This document shows positions 25,391 through 37,592 of a stretch of DNA of 64,000 nucleotides, one piece after another. The stretch covers positions 62,001 through 126,000 of the forward strand of contig CAJJDN010000124.1 in assembly GCA_905182985.1 (NCBI GenBank), written 5' to 3'. The position numbers and the translations under genes were made by a program. The notes below the pieces were generated by a model, which saw nothing but the letters and a program-made list of their open reading frames with translations, did not search any database and was not told the DNA's origin. The stretch is from Paramecium sonneborni (Eukaryota; Ciliophora; Oligohymenophorea; Peniculida; Parameciidae). Numbering within the stretch: the first letter of the stretch is position 1; the number at the start of each line of letters is the position of its first letter.

Positions 25391-25950
25391 ATTCTCCAAG
25401 AGCAGAAACTTTGGATTTGGAATTAAGTGACACTATCAACAAGATCTATAGTGGTTGCTAGAAGGTCAATGATAAACATCTGAAAATAAGAATATTGTAA
25501 TGGTTGGATAAAGTGAGAACACCAACACATAATTTTATTTGGAAATAGAATTCTTTGTTATATGCTAGAGTTTTACTTGAAATGACATTAGAACAATAAT
25601 TAGATAAACCTTTTAGAGGTGTACCTCCAGATGGACCATTACCTAGATTAGATAAGTTTGATGTTGTAATTCAATTTTGATCTAATAATAAGCCTTAACA
25701 TGTTTGGTAAAAACTGAAATAGGTTCAGTAACCCCAGTCTCCAAGAAAACCTTTAGGAATGATTTTGAATAGAAATTTGACTCCAAAATTAAAAACTGAA
25801 CCTTCTACTTATAAAAGCAATAAATTTCATAATAGTCAAAAATCTTAAAAATGGGATCAAATCAAAGAGACTTTAGAAGGAGCAAATAAAAATATGCAAG
25901 AATTTAAACAATTTTTAGAAAATTTATAAACTTAAAAACTATTTCTTTGA
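25387..25950 (+). CDS. DUF4485-like small protein, 178 residues
   Basis: Start ATG 25387-25389 overlaps the previous stop by the string ATGA. One 27-nt intron (25666-25692) has a length divisible by 3 and carries an in-frame TGA, as typical of Paramecium introns whose retention is detectable by nonsense-mediated decay; without it translation would stop after 96 codons. The N-terminal part, with WLDKVRTPTHNFIWKQNSLL, YARVLLEMTLEQQLDKPF and VPPDGPLPRL, looks like the helical DUF4485 domain known from some eukaryotic cytoskeletal and ciliary proteins. The C-terminal half is polar with SPRKPLGMILNRNLTPKL and a short helix. The domain assignment is from memory of the family pattern. Confidence 0.65.
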
Positions 25951-25957
25951 ATTATTA

Positions 25958-27466
25958 ATGTTATTTATTATTTTATAAATCCTATTGACATAAGCATAAC
26001 AAAACTAAACTAATTTTCTCTACCTTTTTAACTAATCTGCACTCGAAATTTAAGTAACACTTTACTCACACATTAACCAACCTTTTATTTTAGCATCATC
26101 TAATAAAAAATTTGAAAATATATTTTATGTAGAAGGATAAGATAAAATACAGTCTTTGAATTATGATCATGAGTCATTCATTACAAATAATGATATTCAT
26201 GTAATATTTACTGAACCTAGTATTGATTTGTTTCTATATGCAGGGTACTTAAATTAATCATTCAATCAATACTCTAATTTCTCATTACTAATAAAAAATT
26301 AATCTGGAGAATGCTCTTCCTTTTGTATTCAACAAGGTAACACATGTAATTCAATAAATAAGTAGTGTTTGTGTAAGTCTGGTTATTTTGGATAGTTTTG
26401 TTAACTTTCAAGAAAAATAGCAGTGTTGCAAATATAATACGATATAATTATTAAACCTCTTTAATGGGTTTATATTGGTTTTGAAACTAAATTATTAAAT
26501 TCAAATGAGACTCTGAAATTAAAAATTCGTGATTAATCATCTGAAATGTTGATGGGATTAGGAATGTAAGGAATAGAAAATCATGAAATTCCTAATATCC
26601 ATTATGATGCTTATTTGATACCAAAGAAAATTGAATAACAAATTTATTAGTTGAAAGGTGATTTAATCTATTATCAATCAATGTGTATGAATTGCACATT
26701 TTTAAATATTGGATTTTACAATTAGCATTCTTATCCTATCCTATTTTATTTTGAATTGTATGAAAAGTAATTATAAAAAGATAATGATCCATATCATTTG
26801 TAAATTATATTGTAATCTATATTCTTCACTTGTTTTATTTTGATTACTTATTTAATTTTTAGAAAAATAAGATAAAAATAATAAAGATAATAGGTGAGGT
26901 TAGTTTAAAGAGAACATAGAGGAAATAGAAGGAGAAGAAGAATATTGCAATAATAAAGTGATGATATTTTAAAAGGATTTAAATTAGACTTTATCTAAAC
27001 ATATTTTCCTTAATTTTATTATTTAGATCTTATAGATAAATATCCTCAATTAAGTGAATTTGTTGAATGTGTAGTATGTTTAGAATCAATGGCTCCTCCA
27101 CAATAAGGAAAATTGACAGAAAGAGATCATATAGATCATTGTTCATTAACTCCATGTTATCATCTATTTCATTAGCACTGCTTATTTAAATGGTTACAGA
27201 CACAAAAATGTTGTCCTTTATGTCGAAAAGAATTTTAAGATCAAGAAATAAAAAATAAACCTTGGATTAGTTTAAATAATGATATAAGTTTAAGAGAAAC
27301 TAGCAGAGCCAACCCTTTCGTTTAAAGAATGAAAACAAGGAGTGAAAATACACAATCCTCTGATATTCCATTAATGATAGACACAGAATAAGTGGAAACT
27401 CAACCTAATAAAGACATTATTGTAAATATTCCTTAAAAAAGTGCTAGAGATTTGATTATAAGATGA
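25958..27466 (+). CDS. Transmembrane RING-H2 ubiquitin ligase with EGF-like domain
   Basis: A 502-residue intronless gene beginning 7 nt after the previous stop. The N-terminus is a signal peptide (MLFIILQILLTQAQQ). An extracellular or lumenal part with several N-glycosylation sequons follows, containing one EGF-like module (CSSFCIQQGNTCN...QCLCKSGYFGQFC, about residues 133-163). A single hydrophobic helix near residue 280 (FFTCFILITYLIF) is followed by a basic stop-transfer stretch and a cytosolic RING-H2 finger, CVVCLES...CYHLFHQHCLFKWL...CCPLCRKEF, with all eight metal ligands. This arrangement matches membrane-bound E3 ligases such as the PA-TM-RING group, here with an EGF module in the lumenal part. 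Substrates are unknown. The signal peptide at the very start supports the chosen ATG despite the tiny spacer. Confidence 0.85.
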
Positions 27467-27506
27467 ATTTATATAATAATAATTTTTAACAACTTTTTGA
27501 AAGTAA

Positions 27507-28187
27507 ATGCCTCCATTTACACCAGATGCGCGTAATTTAGGTGGTAGGAACTTAATATCATAATAAATATGGAATCATTTATAATAGCTTAAAGAAATAT
27601 CATAACAAATTCCTTAACTTCTAATATCTCCACGCAAAATTCCTAATTCACCTAAACAAAGTATAGAAACTTTAAATTGCAAGAGAATGAATAGAAAACA
27701 AGATTATTTACTATGTCCAACTTATTTATTTAGAAGGAAAACAGTTTCTGAAAGTTTTACATCATTGAGTCCAAAACACATTCAAGATGAAACACAATTA
27801 CTTTTTCAAGAACCATTACTTAGAAGGTAAAAGAATATCAAATCTCCTCAAAAGATCTTTCCTTTTAGTACTATTTAATTAGGAACGCTCTATAAAATTA
27901 AAGCTAACGAAATTAAAATAAATAAAAATCATGATCTCATGTAAAAATTCTTAAACATCATTAGATAATGGAATGAAATTGAATAAGTCGTTATGGAATT
28001 AAATAACAACTTTGATGAAATTTTGATACAAATTCAATAAATTATTATGGATTTCGGGATATTTAGTGCATAAGATTATCAGATTCTAATTCACATGATC
28101 TAGCGTCTTAAACCTTAAATTCGCAAAGTGGATTTACTAAATATATTTAATGAATTGATTATTAAGTAATAATTATAACTATCTTGA
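27507..28187 (+). CDS. Unknown protein, 226 residues
   Basis: Intronless frame from ATG 27507-27509 to TGA 28185-28187. The first half is basic and Ser/Pro-rich (SPRKIPNSPKQSIETL, RRKTVSESFTSLSPKH), probably disordered. The second half is helical (WNEIEQVVMELNNNFDEIL, IQRLKPQIRKVDLLNIFN). The same frame stays open after the stop to TGA 28329-28331 with reasonable protein sequence (NQLEYLNYVNHMLISPISPS), so the stop may be recent or the tail may be chance. No family is recognised. Confidence 0.65.
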
Positions 28188-28515
28188 TTGTTTAATTAAT
28201 TGGAATATCTTAATTATGTAAATCATATGTTAATATCACCAATTTCACCATCATTGATTAATTTAACAATGATTTCATTGTAGTATAACAATTTAATAAC
28301 ATCTTCTGTATTTTTAAGAAAATATACTTGAATCCAAATTAATTGAATATAAATTAATATATTATTTTTATATTGAATGTGTACATTTTGATTATGATTC
28401 ATTTGAAAGATTCAAAAATGTAATATGAAAGTTTATAATTTATTAATAAAAAAATATAATTACTATGAAAAATTTATTTTAAAATATTATTCAAATCTTT
28501 ATATCATATGTTAAA
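28188..28515. other. Convergent intergenic region
   Basis: Lies between the stops of a plus- and a minus-strand gene. Up to 28331 it is in frame with the upstream gene after one TGA. The rest is very AT-rich with nothing recognised. Confidence 0.4.
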
Positions 28516-30506
28516 TCATTCGAATAATTATAAGATGTTTTTCCATTCTTATAATTCAGATTAATTTAATTAAGATTATAATTTAAGTTATTGTGAATCT
28601 CGATTAATTTGAAAATCGAAAAAAAGCCTTAGAAATTCATTTAAACTTGATTCTTTGCAAAATTTAATTGCCAAAATTGATATTTCTATTGCTGATTATA
28701 AAGATTGGTATTATCTTAAAGTCAAACTGGTAAAAGGATCGTTAGCCAATATATAATTTGAAATTATTTTAAAAAATTTTCTGTTTTCTTTTACATATTC
28801 TATCAAATGCTAATTATTTATGCATTTTAAAATCATTTCTTCCTCTAATGTTAATTATAAATCACCAAGATTGAAATTGATATCCTTCTTTTTTATTTTA
28901 TCTTACAAATAATCAACAACATTTTATAAAAACTATTTAATTTATTCATTTGAGATAAAATCTTAAATTTGTGAAATTTCACAAATAGCTTATTATGTTG
29001 CATTCCCATATTTCAAATCACATAAAACATTTTCTAATTCTTTATGCTTATCAACTGATTGAATTATTAAAGAAATTAATTCAGAAGATGCAAAAATTAT
29101 ATTTTTCTTAAAAAGTCTCAAGATTTTATTTTCTAATTCACTCACACATTTGTAATAGTATTCATTAGTTGGTTTTTGTTTTATTAATTTTTTATTAGAA
29201 TCCTGTAAAATTAACTTTAATTAATATAATGCTTTTATTCCAAATTTGGAATGAAGACTTACTTAAAATTTATTTAATAATTTTATAATCTATTAAAGGA
29301 TTTTCTTAAATGCCAAAATAATCTCTTAATTGATTGTTTAAGATTTAATGATATAATTTTTTTCCTATTCAAGTTCTTATAATAATTAATCTACAATTTA
29401 TGAATTATTATCAAAATTTCCTTGTTCATGAGGAATAATTTATTAAAAAATAAGAATGATTTTTTAATTAAAGGTTTATATCAACTATCCTAATTAATCA
29501 AGTTTTTGATTTTCGATTTAAAATGATCCATTAAGTTTCGAACTAAACAATAGTTATTAAATCATTGATTTATCTGATTCAACCCATTTAGATTATGTTA
29601 TTATTTTATCAAATTCAATTTGAAATGATGTTTTAAAATTACCCAAGACAAACTATTAAAAATCTAGTTTCACCAGTAACTTCACATATTCAGTTGAAAG
29701 GATCTGCTAGAAATTGTTAAAACATAATGTAAAAACTGTGTGATGCACAGATTTTAATTAATCTTTTGCTGACTAGAAATCCCCAAATAAACCTTCACTT
29801 TCAATATTGATAAAGAGTCCAAGAATATATGGAATAATAGGTTCAAAACTAGCCAATTTAGGAAATCTATGCTCAAGCTTATTTATCATTGTTTATTTTC
29901 TATACCTAAAAATTGAATAACGGTAAATATTTACTCAATTTTTTCTAGAATTACTGATTTAATTGATGTTGTAACTTTAAGACTAAGTGATCTTCTCAAA
30001 AAAGATGATTCTTTTAGACTGGACTTTCTTTGTATAAATTAGTGATAGGTTTATTCATCAGAATGAAATAAGTCTTTAAGTGACTCCTTTGAATATTAAT
30101 TAAATTATTCTAGCTTAATCAATTCTAATTAAAAAGGTATATTGAATTATGCTAAGTTCTTATCAATGTGAAAGTTTAAAGTTTATTGGATTTGTTTATC
30201 AATTATTTACTTCTAAACTTCAAGAGTGATTTAAATGGATTCATTTTTAACTCCCAAAACTGCTTGTTTGTTCCCAATTTAACTTTCCAATTGTTATTTA
30301 ATTTCTAGATGCATTAAGTTTGAATGGTTAAAGAGATTATACAATTTATTTAATCCCATATTAACAAGTTATGGTTGTGATCCTTGAAAGTATTCAATTA
30401 AGCAATCAATTTCTAAGGCACATCCTAAAATTGATTCCAAGTCCTTATATATCTTTTTACTTAGTTCATTTTAATCATCAAAGATTTCTGATTCTAACAA
30501 GCTCAT
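28516..30506 (-). CDS. Unknown helical protein, 653 residues
   Basis: Two exons joined by a 29-nt intron, 29906-29934 (GTA...TAG), which fuses two frames that at first look like separate genes; the inner ATG at 29887-29889 is then internal. The start ATG 30504-30506 follows an in-frame TGA. Total coding is 654 codons. The sequence is almost entirely helix-forming with Leu/Ile/Gln/Lys periodicity (LESEIFDDQNELSKKIYKDL, VVDYLQDKIKKKDINFNLGD), without membrane segments or catalytic motifs. It may be a structural or scaffold protein. I do not recognise it. Confidence 0.72.
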
Positions 30507-31048
30507 TAGAAGATATTTTTATTTTAGTAAGAATTATAGATTTTGTTAATGATGTATTCAAAAAAAATATATTCTTGGAATTTTTTTTATAATTGAATGC
30601 CACGTCTGTGTTTTTGGTAATCTTTATAGAATACCCTTATGATAAAGAAGGAGATAATATTTTTTAGGGTTAATTAAAATTTTGTATATTATATATTACT
30701 CTGTAATGTGATACAGTCTTAACTTAAAACAAGCTGAAAAGACTCAAGAGATATAGATTAATGTATTTGTTGCATAAAATGTTACTTAGGAAATATTCAA
30801 CAAAACAAAGGTCTAAATCATTTTGTAAATATTGCAGTAGGAATTATGTCCTATATCTTGATTAAACAAAATGTTATATTTAATGGGATCAATACACTGT
30901 TGTATAATATTTTATAGATTAAATTAAATCATTTTGCAAATTTATTTATTAACTTTATATATAATTTATAAATAGTATATGGTAAGAGAACAGAGATAGC
31001 TTTAATGAAATACTTATTATTTATGTAATAAATTCTTTTTTTTCAACA
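30507..31048. other. Intergenic, no supported gene
   Basis: Between two minus-strand genes. Plus-strand frames are open, one with CKYCSRNYVLYLDQTKC, but the longest runs antisense through the exons on both sides and other frames look equally good, so none is called. Confidence 0.45.
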
Positions 31049-34000
31049 TCATTATTTATTTCCTCGCAAATTCTTAGATTTCTTGACTTATTGATTGATT
31101 GCCAAAAAACTAGTTTCCTATTAATCTAAGTATGAATCTAAAAATGATAAGATAATAAAAAATACCTCCTGTTTTCTTTGATTATTTTTTAACTGGTTTA
31201 TAACTTGAGAATAGTTCTTTGATTTCTTATTCAACTTCTTATTTTTTAGATACTCTTTCAACTTTAGCAATTGGTTCTTCTGAAATATATGATTCCTATG
31301 ATACTTCTGAGCCTGATGCATGAGAAAGCATACTAGAAATTATATCATTTTTATTTTGAGTCCAATCTAAATATATTCTTTCAAATTCATATGGAGTTAA
31401 ATTATCAGATTTTTAATTATCCTATGAGAATCTACCTTTTTTGATTTATAAATCATTTTTAATTTTTTCCATAACTTCTTACTTTCTTTAATTTAATTCC
31501 TTCTCATAATCACTTACAGCTTAATTAACAGGTTTATCTAAATAATATCTTTCACCATCATTAATCTTATTTGTTGATGAAGTTTAAGATTTTTAAGTTC
31601 TCAAAAGTTCTTCAATTTTTTATTAAAATTCTTTATCTTTAATTCTATCATCTACATCAGTATTTTATTCAACTTATGATGGTATATCAATTCTCTTCTT
31701 AACAATTACATCATCACTATTATGAATTTATCTTAATTCTTCTACATTTTTTTTAATGTCTTAATAAATTTATTATTCTTATTCTCTAGATTCACCTTAC
31801 TTATTAGAAGAGGTCTCTAATTCATGAACTAATTCATTAACAATCTAATCAAATTATTCTTCATGACTCATTTGTTATTTCTCTTTTTACTTTTTATTGA
31901 TAATCTATTAATGTAATTATTCTTCAAATTTAGATTATTTATCATTTTATTCAATCTTCAATGATTTATCTTATTATTATTTACTCTATTTTTTCTCTTC
32001 CTTACTTACTTTAATAGAATGATGCTTTTCTTTCTTTTCATCTTATTACTATGAATTTCCATCCTTATTTTCAACTGTATGCTCATCTTCATCATTTTCA
32101 ATACAATCTTATAAATCTTCAAGATTTTCAATAACTTCTGGTTCAGATTAAACAGATAAATTATCATCTTCTTATCTTTCTTTAATTTAAGAATTGTTAT
32201 AAAACACTTCAATATTATCTTCTTGAACTGTGCCTTCACCATTTATATCTTCATTTGTAATAACATTATCAGATTCTAATTCTGATTCAGACTCTGATTT
32301 CTCTTTTACTGAAATTTCTTTTTTTACCAATTATTTTTTCTTTATTTCTAATTAAGGTAAATCTTCAATTTCTGTCTCTTCTGTTCCAGTTGCATTTTCT
32401 AATGTTATTTCATTATCCTATTCATCAAGTTACTCTTAAATTTCTTATTAAACTTACTATTCGGATTATTAAGAAATGGTATTTGATTAAACTTCATTTT
32501 CTTGTTTAGGAATAATTTCATCTTAAATTTTAATTTATGATTCTGTATCCTAAGAAGTTTATTAATCAACAATTGCTTAATCCTCTTATTATTCACTAAC
32601 TTAACTTTCTTATTTATCAATTACTAAACTTTCTTATTTCTCTTCAATCACTTTATTTTCTTATTAAACAACTTCTTAATTTTAAGTGATCTCTTTATTC
32701 CCTTCTTAATTTATTATCTCATTTTTATTTATTGTAGTTATATTTTCTTCACTTTTCAATTATTAATCAACTTCAACATTTGGGGATTATTAATCTTATT
32801 TTTATTCTATAATTGTTTCCTCTTTTTAGCTTGCATCATCAAATTAGAGATCATAGTCTTTATTAATATCTGATTCTTAATCATAATTACCATAAGAATC
32901 TCCAGTATCCACCATTACGCCATCACTTACAACAGCTTCATCATTAGATTAAACTTAGCTTTCAAAAATATCATCATTATCTAATTCTAAATCATCTTAT
33001 TATATTTCAGTTTATTTATTTTGTTCTTATTCTATATCTTATTATAAATCTTATTCTATATCTTATTATAAATCTTATTCTGAATCTTATTATAAATCTT
33101 ATTCTTAATCTTATTATAAATCTTATTCTTATTCTAAATCTTATTATAAATCTTATTCAATGTTTTCATTATCAATTTAATAATAATCATCATTATTATT
33201 ATCATAGTTCTAATCTGTTTCTAAATTATCATCATTTGAATACTCTTCTTTGAATTGAACTTATTATTCAATTTCATCATTTTATTTAATATTATCATTC
33301 TATTGAATTTCTTATTGCTATACGACAGATTCAGATTAGACTTTTGTCTCTGATTATTATTCAATTATTTAATCAAGCTCATTATCTAAATCATCCAAAT
33401 AATAATCATCTTCAGCAGAAGCATTTATAACTGAAGAATCATTATTAGTTACAATTGTTAAATATTATTGATCATCTTTAGAAATTTGAGTTGATTGGGA
33501 GTCTATAACTTTAGTATCTTCTTCTACGGTTGGCTATTCCAAACTTAAATTATCAAGCTATTTAGCCAATTCATCCAATTAATCTAATTATGATTAGAAT
33601 TAATCAAATGTTACACCATCAGTATTAAAACTGTTATTTATAATAACATCTGTTTCCAATTAGTCATAATCTAATGAATAATCATCTTAAACTATATTTT
33701 TTTTAGTAATATGATTAGCATTAATCTCTACTTAATCAGAAATCAAAGATTAAATATCAACATCTGCTTCTCCCAAATCTTAATTTCCTATTATTCCAAT
33801 TTCTTTTTCTGTTACATCTTTAATTGCATCAGTAATTATTTCAGATTAAATTTAATTATCATTATCTTCAACAATTATTGGAATCAAATCAGAACTATCA
33901 TCTGCAAAAATACTTAAATCAACCTTCTCAACTTCAGCTTATACTTTCACTACTTCTCCAATTAATTATTAATCTGAATTCTTAACTTCTACATCTTATA

Positions 34001-36169
34001 CTGCTAATTCTGCATCACTATCAAAATATGAAGTATCCTTTATTACTATTACATCATCTGGATCCAAATTAGAAACATTCAAACTGTATAATTTATTTTA
34101 TTGACCCTTATCTGATTCTTTCATTTCATTTATAACCTCTTTCATCTTCTTAGTCAATTAATTCTTTTTTATCATAAAATCTGGTGCCTAAGCTTACTTT
34201 TATTTTTCACCTTTATTTGTACTTTCTTAAACTTTTTACTTATTTTCCTCTTCTTCAATTTTTTTGGTTTATTTTCCTTCATTTTATTAAACTTCTTATT
34301 TCTATTCAACTTATTATTATTATTATTAAGCAACTTATTATTATTAAACTTCTTCTTTTTCTTATTATTATTATTAAACTTCTTCTTCTTCTTCTTCTTC
34401 TTATTATTATTCAACTACTTATTATTCTTAAACTTGCTATTATTATTATTCTTCAACTTAATTTTAAGCATCTGTGTTATCTTAATCAGTAACAAGTTAA
34501 TTATCATTTTAAACCCCTTATCCATGAATAGTGTCTAATTCTTCACCATCACATTAAGTATTTTCTTGATTAGTTTAATCCTATTAATCAACCTTATTGT
34601 CAGTTTCTTAATTTTTATCATTTTAATTTTATTGAGTTTCTGAGTCACTCTACTAATCTCCTTAATCAGTTGGTGTCACATCTTCTTCTCCTTAATCAGT
34701 AACTTAATCTGAATTTTATATATCTTATGTCTTAGGAGCAACCTTTACTTCTTCATCTGATTTTATTACAATTTCTGAATCATCAACTTTAACAATATTT
34801 TATTATTTAATGCTCTCTAATTCAATTGGTTAAGCTTCTATTTTAATATCTTAAATCACAATTTCATTTTAAGAACTTTCAGAGTTATTTTATTCAGATT
34901 CATCTTTACTATTTTCAACAGATATTTTATTTAGATTTTTATCATTCAATGGATTTAATTCTTATTATTATTATTGTTCTTGATTATTTTATTAAACAGA
35001 TTCTTTTTATATTTCATTTTCTTTTTTTTAATCTTATTATATTTATTAATTATCAGATAATGTAGAGACTTTATCTTTTTATTCTTAGATAGGTTCAACT
35101 TATAAATTATTTTAGTTTTAATCTACATTTAAATTTTCGATCTAAGTCTCAGTAGTAGTGTTTTCGGTTTTAGTCTCTATTGATTATTCATTTTAATTCT
35201 AAACTGAATTTTCATTTTGGGTCTTAATTGAATTTTCAACTTTATTATCTTCTATTTTTTCTTATACTTTTTCTTCTACTTTTTATTCCTCAGTATTAAG
35301 ACTATTTTCTACTGAAGTTTCTTATTCTTAAACTTATTTTGTCGCATCTGAATTTAAATTATTTAAATTCTCTTTTTAATTTTCCACAACATCTTAATTA
35401 GAAGTTGATTGAGTTTATTCTTAAATGTTCTGTTTTATTTCAGCTTGATTTTCAGTATCATCTTACACATCTTTATTGGCTTATTAATTATTTTATACTT
35501 CTTGTTTTTAATTAATTGAATTATTGTCTTAGATTTATTCTTTCTATGCATTTTATTATTCATTTTATTGATTTTAGTCATCTGATTTATGAATTTTACT
35601 TACAGAAACTGAAAATTTTTTTTAGGATATTGAAGGTTGTTGTTATTAATCTGAGTTATTTGTATTGTCATTTGCTTATATATCATTATTTGGATTTGTA
35701 ATATGAGTATTAAGGGATTCTTCAATCGATTTATTATCCTTTTTCTCTACTTTAATTGATATTTTTTTTAATTAGCCATCTGATTCTTAATTTTGTAAAT
35801 TAGATTAGACTTAAGTAGTTTATGCTTATTCATTTGATTCTTCTGATTTGATAAGTGGTTGTTATTCGATTTCTAAAGATTTTTGTGACCAAATTTCAAT
35901 GGATTTATCCTTAACTTCGTTCACTTCTACAGACCTACCTGTTTCAAGAAAACTTCTAAGCTGAATAGAATGCATTTATACATAGCAACATCTTTCATTA
36001 CTTAATTTTGTAGTAATTCATTTTATCTATATTCATTATCAAGTTCGCCACTCGATGCTTATGTGTAAATTTAATTCGGTAATATAACTTTCACATTGAT
36101 GGTTCCATGAATTTCTGTTGATTTCACTAACACCAATGTCAGCAGCAATATGCTAACAAATTTTAACAT
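31049..36169 (-). CDS. Large secreted Gln/Glu/Asp-rich protein, 1688 residues
   Basis: Introns at 35956-35981 (26) and 31138-31165 (28) give 1689 codons. The N-terminus is a good signal peptide (MLKFVSILLLTLVLVKS). The mature protein is extraordinarily acidic and glutamine-rich, with most Gln written TAA, so in the standard code it looks like a wall of stops. Features: a repeat array (33037-33158), runs of poly-Gln and poly-Glu near 34200-34450, and many short acidic blocks. The C-terminal 250 residues become basic and helical (VKKRIDIPSQVEQ, LTPYEFERIYLDWTQ, QVKKSKNLRGNK). No enzymatic motif is seen. Low-complexity acidic secreted proteins can bind Ca or form matrices, but the function here is unknown. 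Confidence 0.75.
33037..33158. repeat. 24-nt coding tandem repeat
   Basis: Five copies of a 24-nt unit (tcttattataaatcttattc plus 4 variable bases), the last after a 6-nt insertion. On the minus strand it encodes DLQQDxEQ, where x is Ile, Ser, Gln or Glu, inside the acidic secreted protein. Perfect phase with the codon frame shows it is an internal protein repeat. Confidence 0.85.
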
Positions 36170-36378
36170 ATTAAAAAAATAATAATAAAAACGGATATAT
36201 AACACACTACAACATCTAATTCAATATATAATACTCTTTTTCAAAAGTATTCAAACCAGTATCTAGATTTATTTCTATAGACTTTGAAAAAAATACCAAA
36301 TACTTCATATGTAGAGCTATTTGATAATAACTTTATACATTACAATAGCTATACAATTTATAACTTAAAAAGAATTGT

Positions 36379-37591
36379 TTAATATTAATATCATTTCTTT
36401 AATCTTTTTTGATTGCTTCTATTCCTTCCAAAAACTATTTAGGGACTCTCGTCTTAATGTTTATAATTTCTCATTAATCTTCTAAATTTATTTATTTCCT
36501 AAACTCTTCTTGATGATATAATTCCATTCGATGATGATCTGGAAAATGATGAATTATCACTTTATTAAACTTAACTCGCTTTTCCTCCACTATTCTTTCT
36601 GTCAAATTTTTACTATTCTATTTTCTTTTATTATTCATTCTTAATAAATAATTATTTTAAAGATTCCCTAGTTTCTTATTTTTATTTATTCTACAATTTT
36701 TCACTTTATTAATTAATTACATAACTTAATTGTTAATCAAAATTTTATTATTATTTGAGATTTTACTTTTTCCCTAAAATCTATTTCTTATAAAAATATT
36801 GTTATTTTTGTTCAATATCGATTCCATTTATTTATTATTAAAAACCTAAATTCTATTTCTCTTTTCTTTTTTATTATATTTTTGATATTTTTTTCATTTC
36901 ATCGTATGTTTCTAATCTGTTGTATGGATTTTCAATCTTTTTTTAAAATCGTTTTTATAAGTGATCTATTTTCTACTCATTTTTCATAGATAAATCTAAA
37001 TTATCTTTTGTTATATATTTATCTACATATTTCTATTTTATTTTTTACTAAATGAACTAAGATTTTTCATCTTCAGAAAATTGTTCATTATATAAATCTA
37101 TCATTTATTTAACTAATACTCCATCATCTTGTTATTTTTGATCTTCTCTATACAATTTTGTATGATATTATTTTATTTTATTTTGCCTTTCATATCTTTT
37201 TGATTTATCCATAGCAATCTTTAAAATCTAAACTCTATCTGCATCTAATAAATCAAAATCTTCATCATCACTATTTGATTAAATTCCATTTTTCTTTTTC
37301 AGAATGATTTCTTTATCTCTTCCTTTATCTTCTTTCTTTAAATAATCTGATGAATGTCTTCTTTTAGATTATTTTTGGCTTGACTATTTCTTTACTGTTG
37401 GCTTTTAATACTCACTTTTTATTTAAGCTGCATTAATCTTTCTCTTAATTTCTTCTTTCTATTATTAAATAGAACTTATTTCTTTTTCCATTTTTAATTT
37501 CTCTTCTTGAATTTCTTTCACTTATATATAAGGAACTTTTACAGGATCAAACATAAATTATTTAGTAATAGTAACTTATTTGATATTCTTT
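36379..37591. repeat. Duplicated block 1, left copy (probable assembly artefact)
   Basis: 1213 bp that recur without any difference I can see at 37593-38805, the two being separated by one undetermined base at 37592. Absence of any divergence in AT-rich DNA and the single n at the junction are what an unmerged contig overlap leaves. Confidence 0.85.
36391..37591 (-). pseudogene. Redundant 3' fragment of the 37605-40031 gene
   Basis: Carries the C-terminal 399 codons and the TGA (36391-36393) of the complete neighbouring gene, with no start of its own, cut off by the undetermined base at 37592. It exists only because of the duplicated block, so it should not be counted as a gene. Confidence 0.8.
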
Positions 37592-37592
37592 N

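Noticed and set aside
28516..29889. Separate gene starting at ATG 29887-29889
   Set aside because: A canonical 29-nt intron at 29906-29934 joins it in phase to an upstream exon with good coding character.
30371..31136. Plus-strand frame of about 255 codons with a CxxC...C segment
   Set aside because: It runs antisense through the first exon of the 28516-30506 gene and into the last exons of the 31049-36169 gene. Other frames in the middle look equally good, so it is best explained by scarcity of TGA.
33037..33158. Spaced repeats that might suggest a CRISPR-like array
   Set aside because: Units are contiguous, 24 nt, in codon phase and lie inside a eukaryotic gene; there are no unique spacers.
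34184..34492. Plus-strand Ile/Leu-rich frame in the standard code
   Set aside because: It is the antisense shadow of Gln/Glu/Asn-rich coding runs of the secreted acidic protein.
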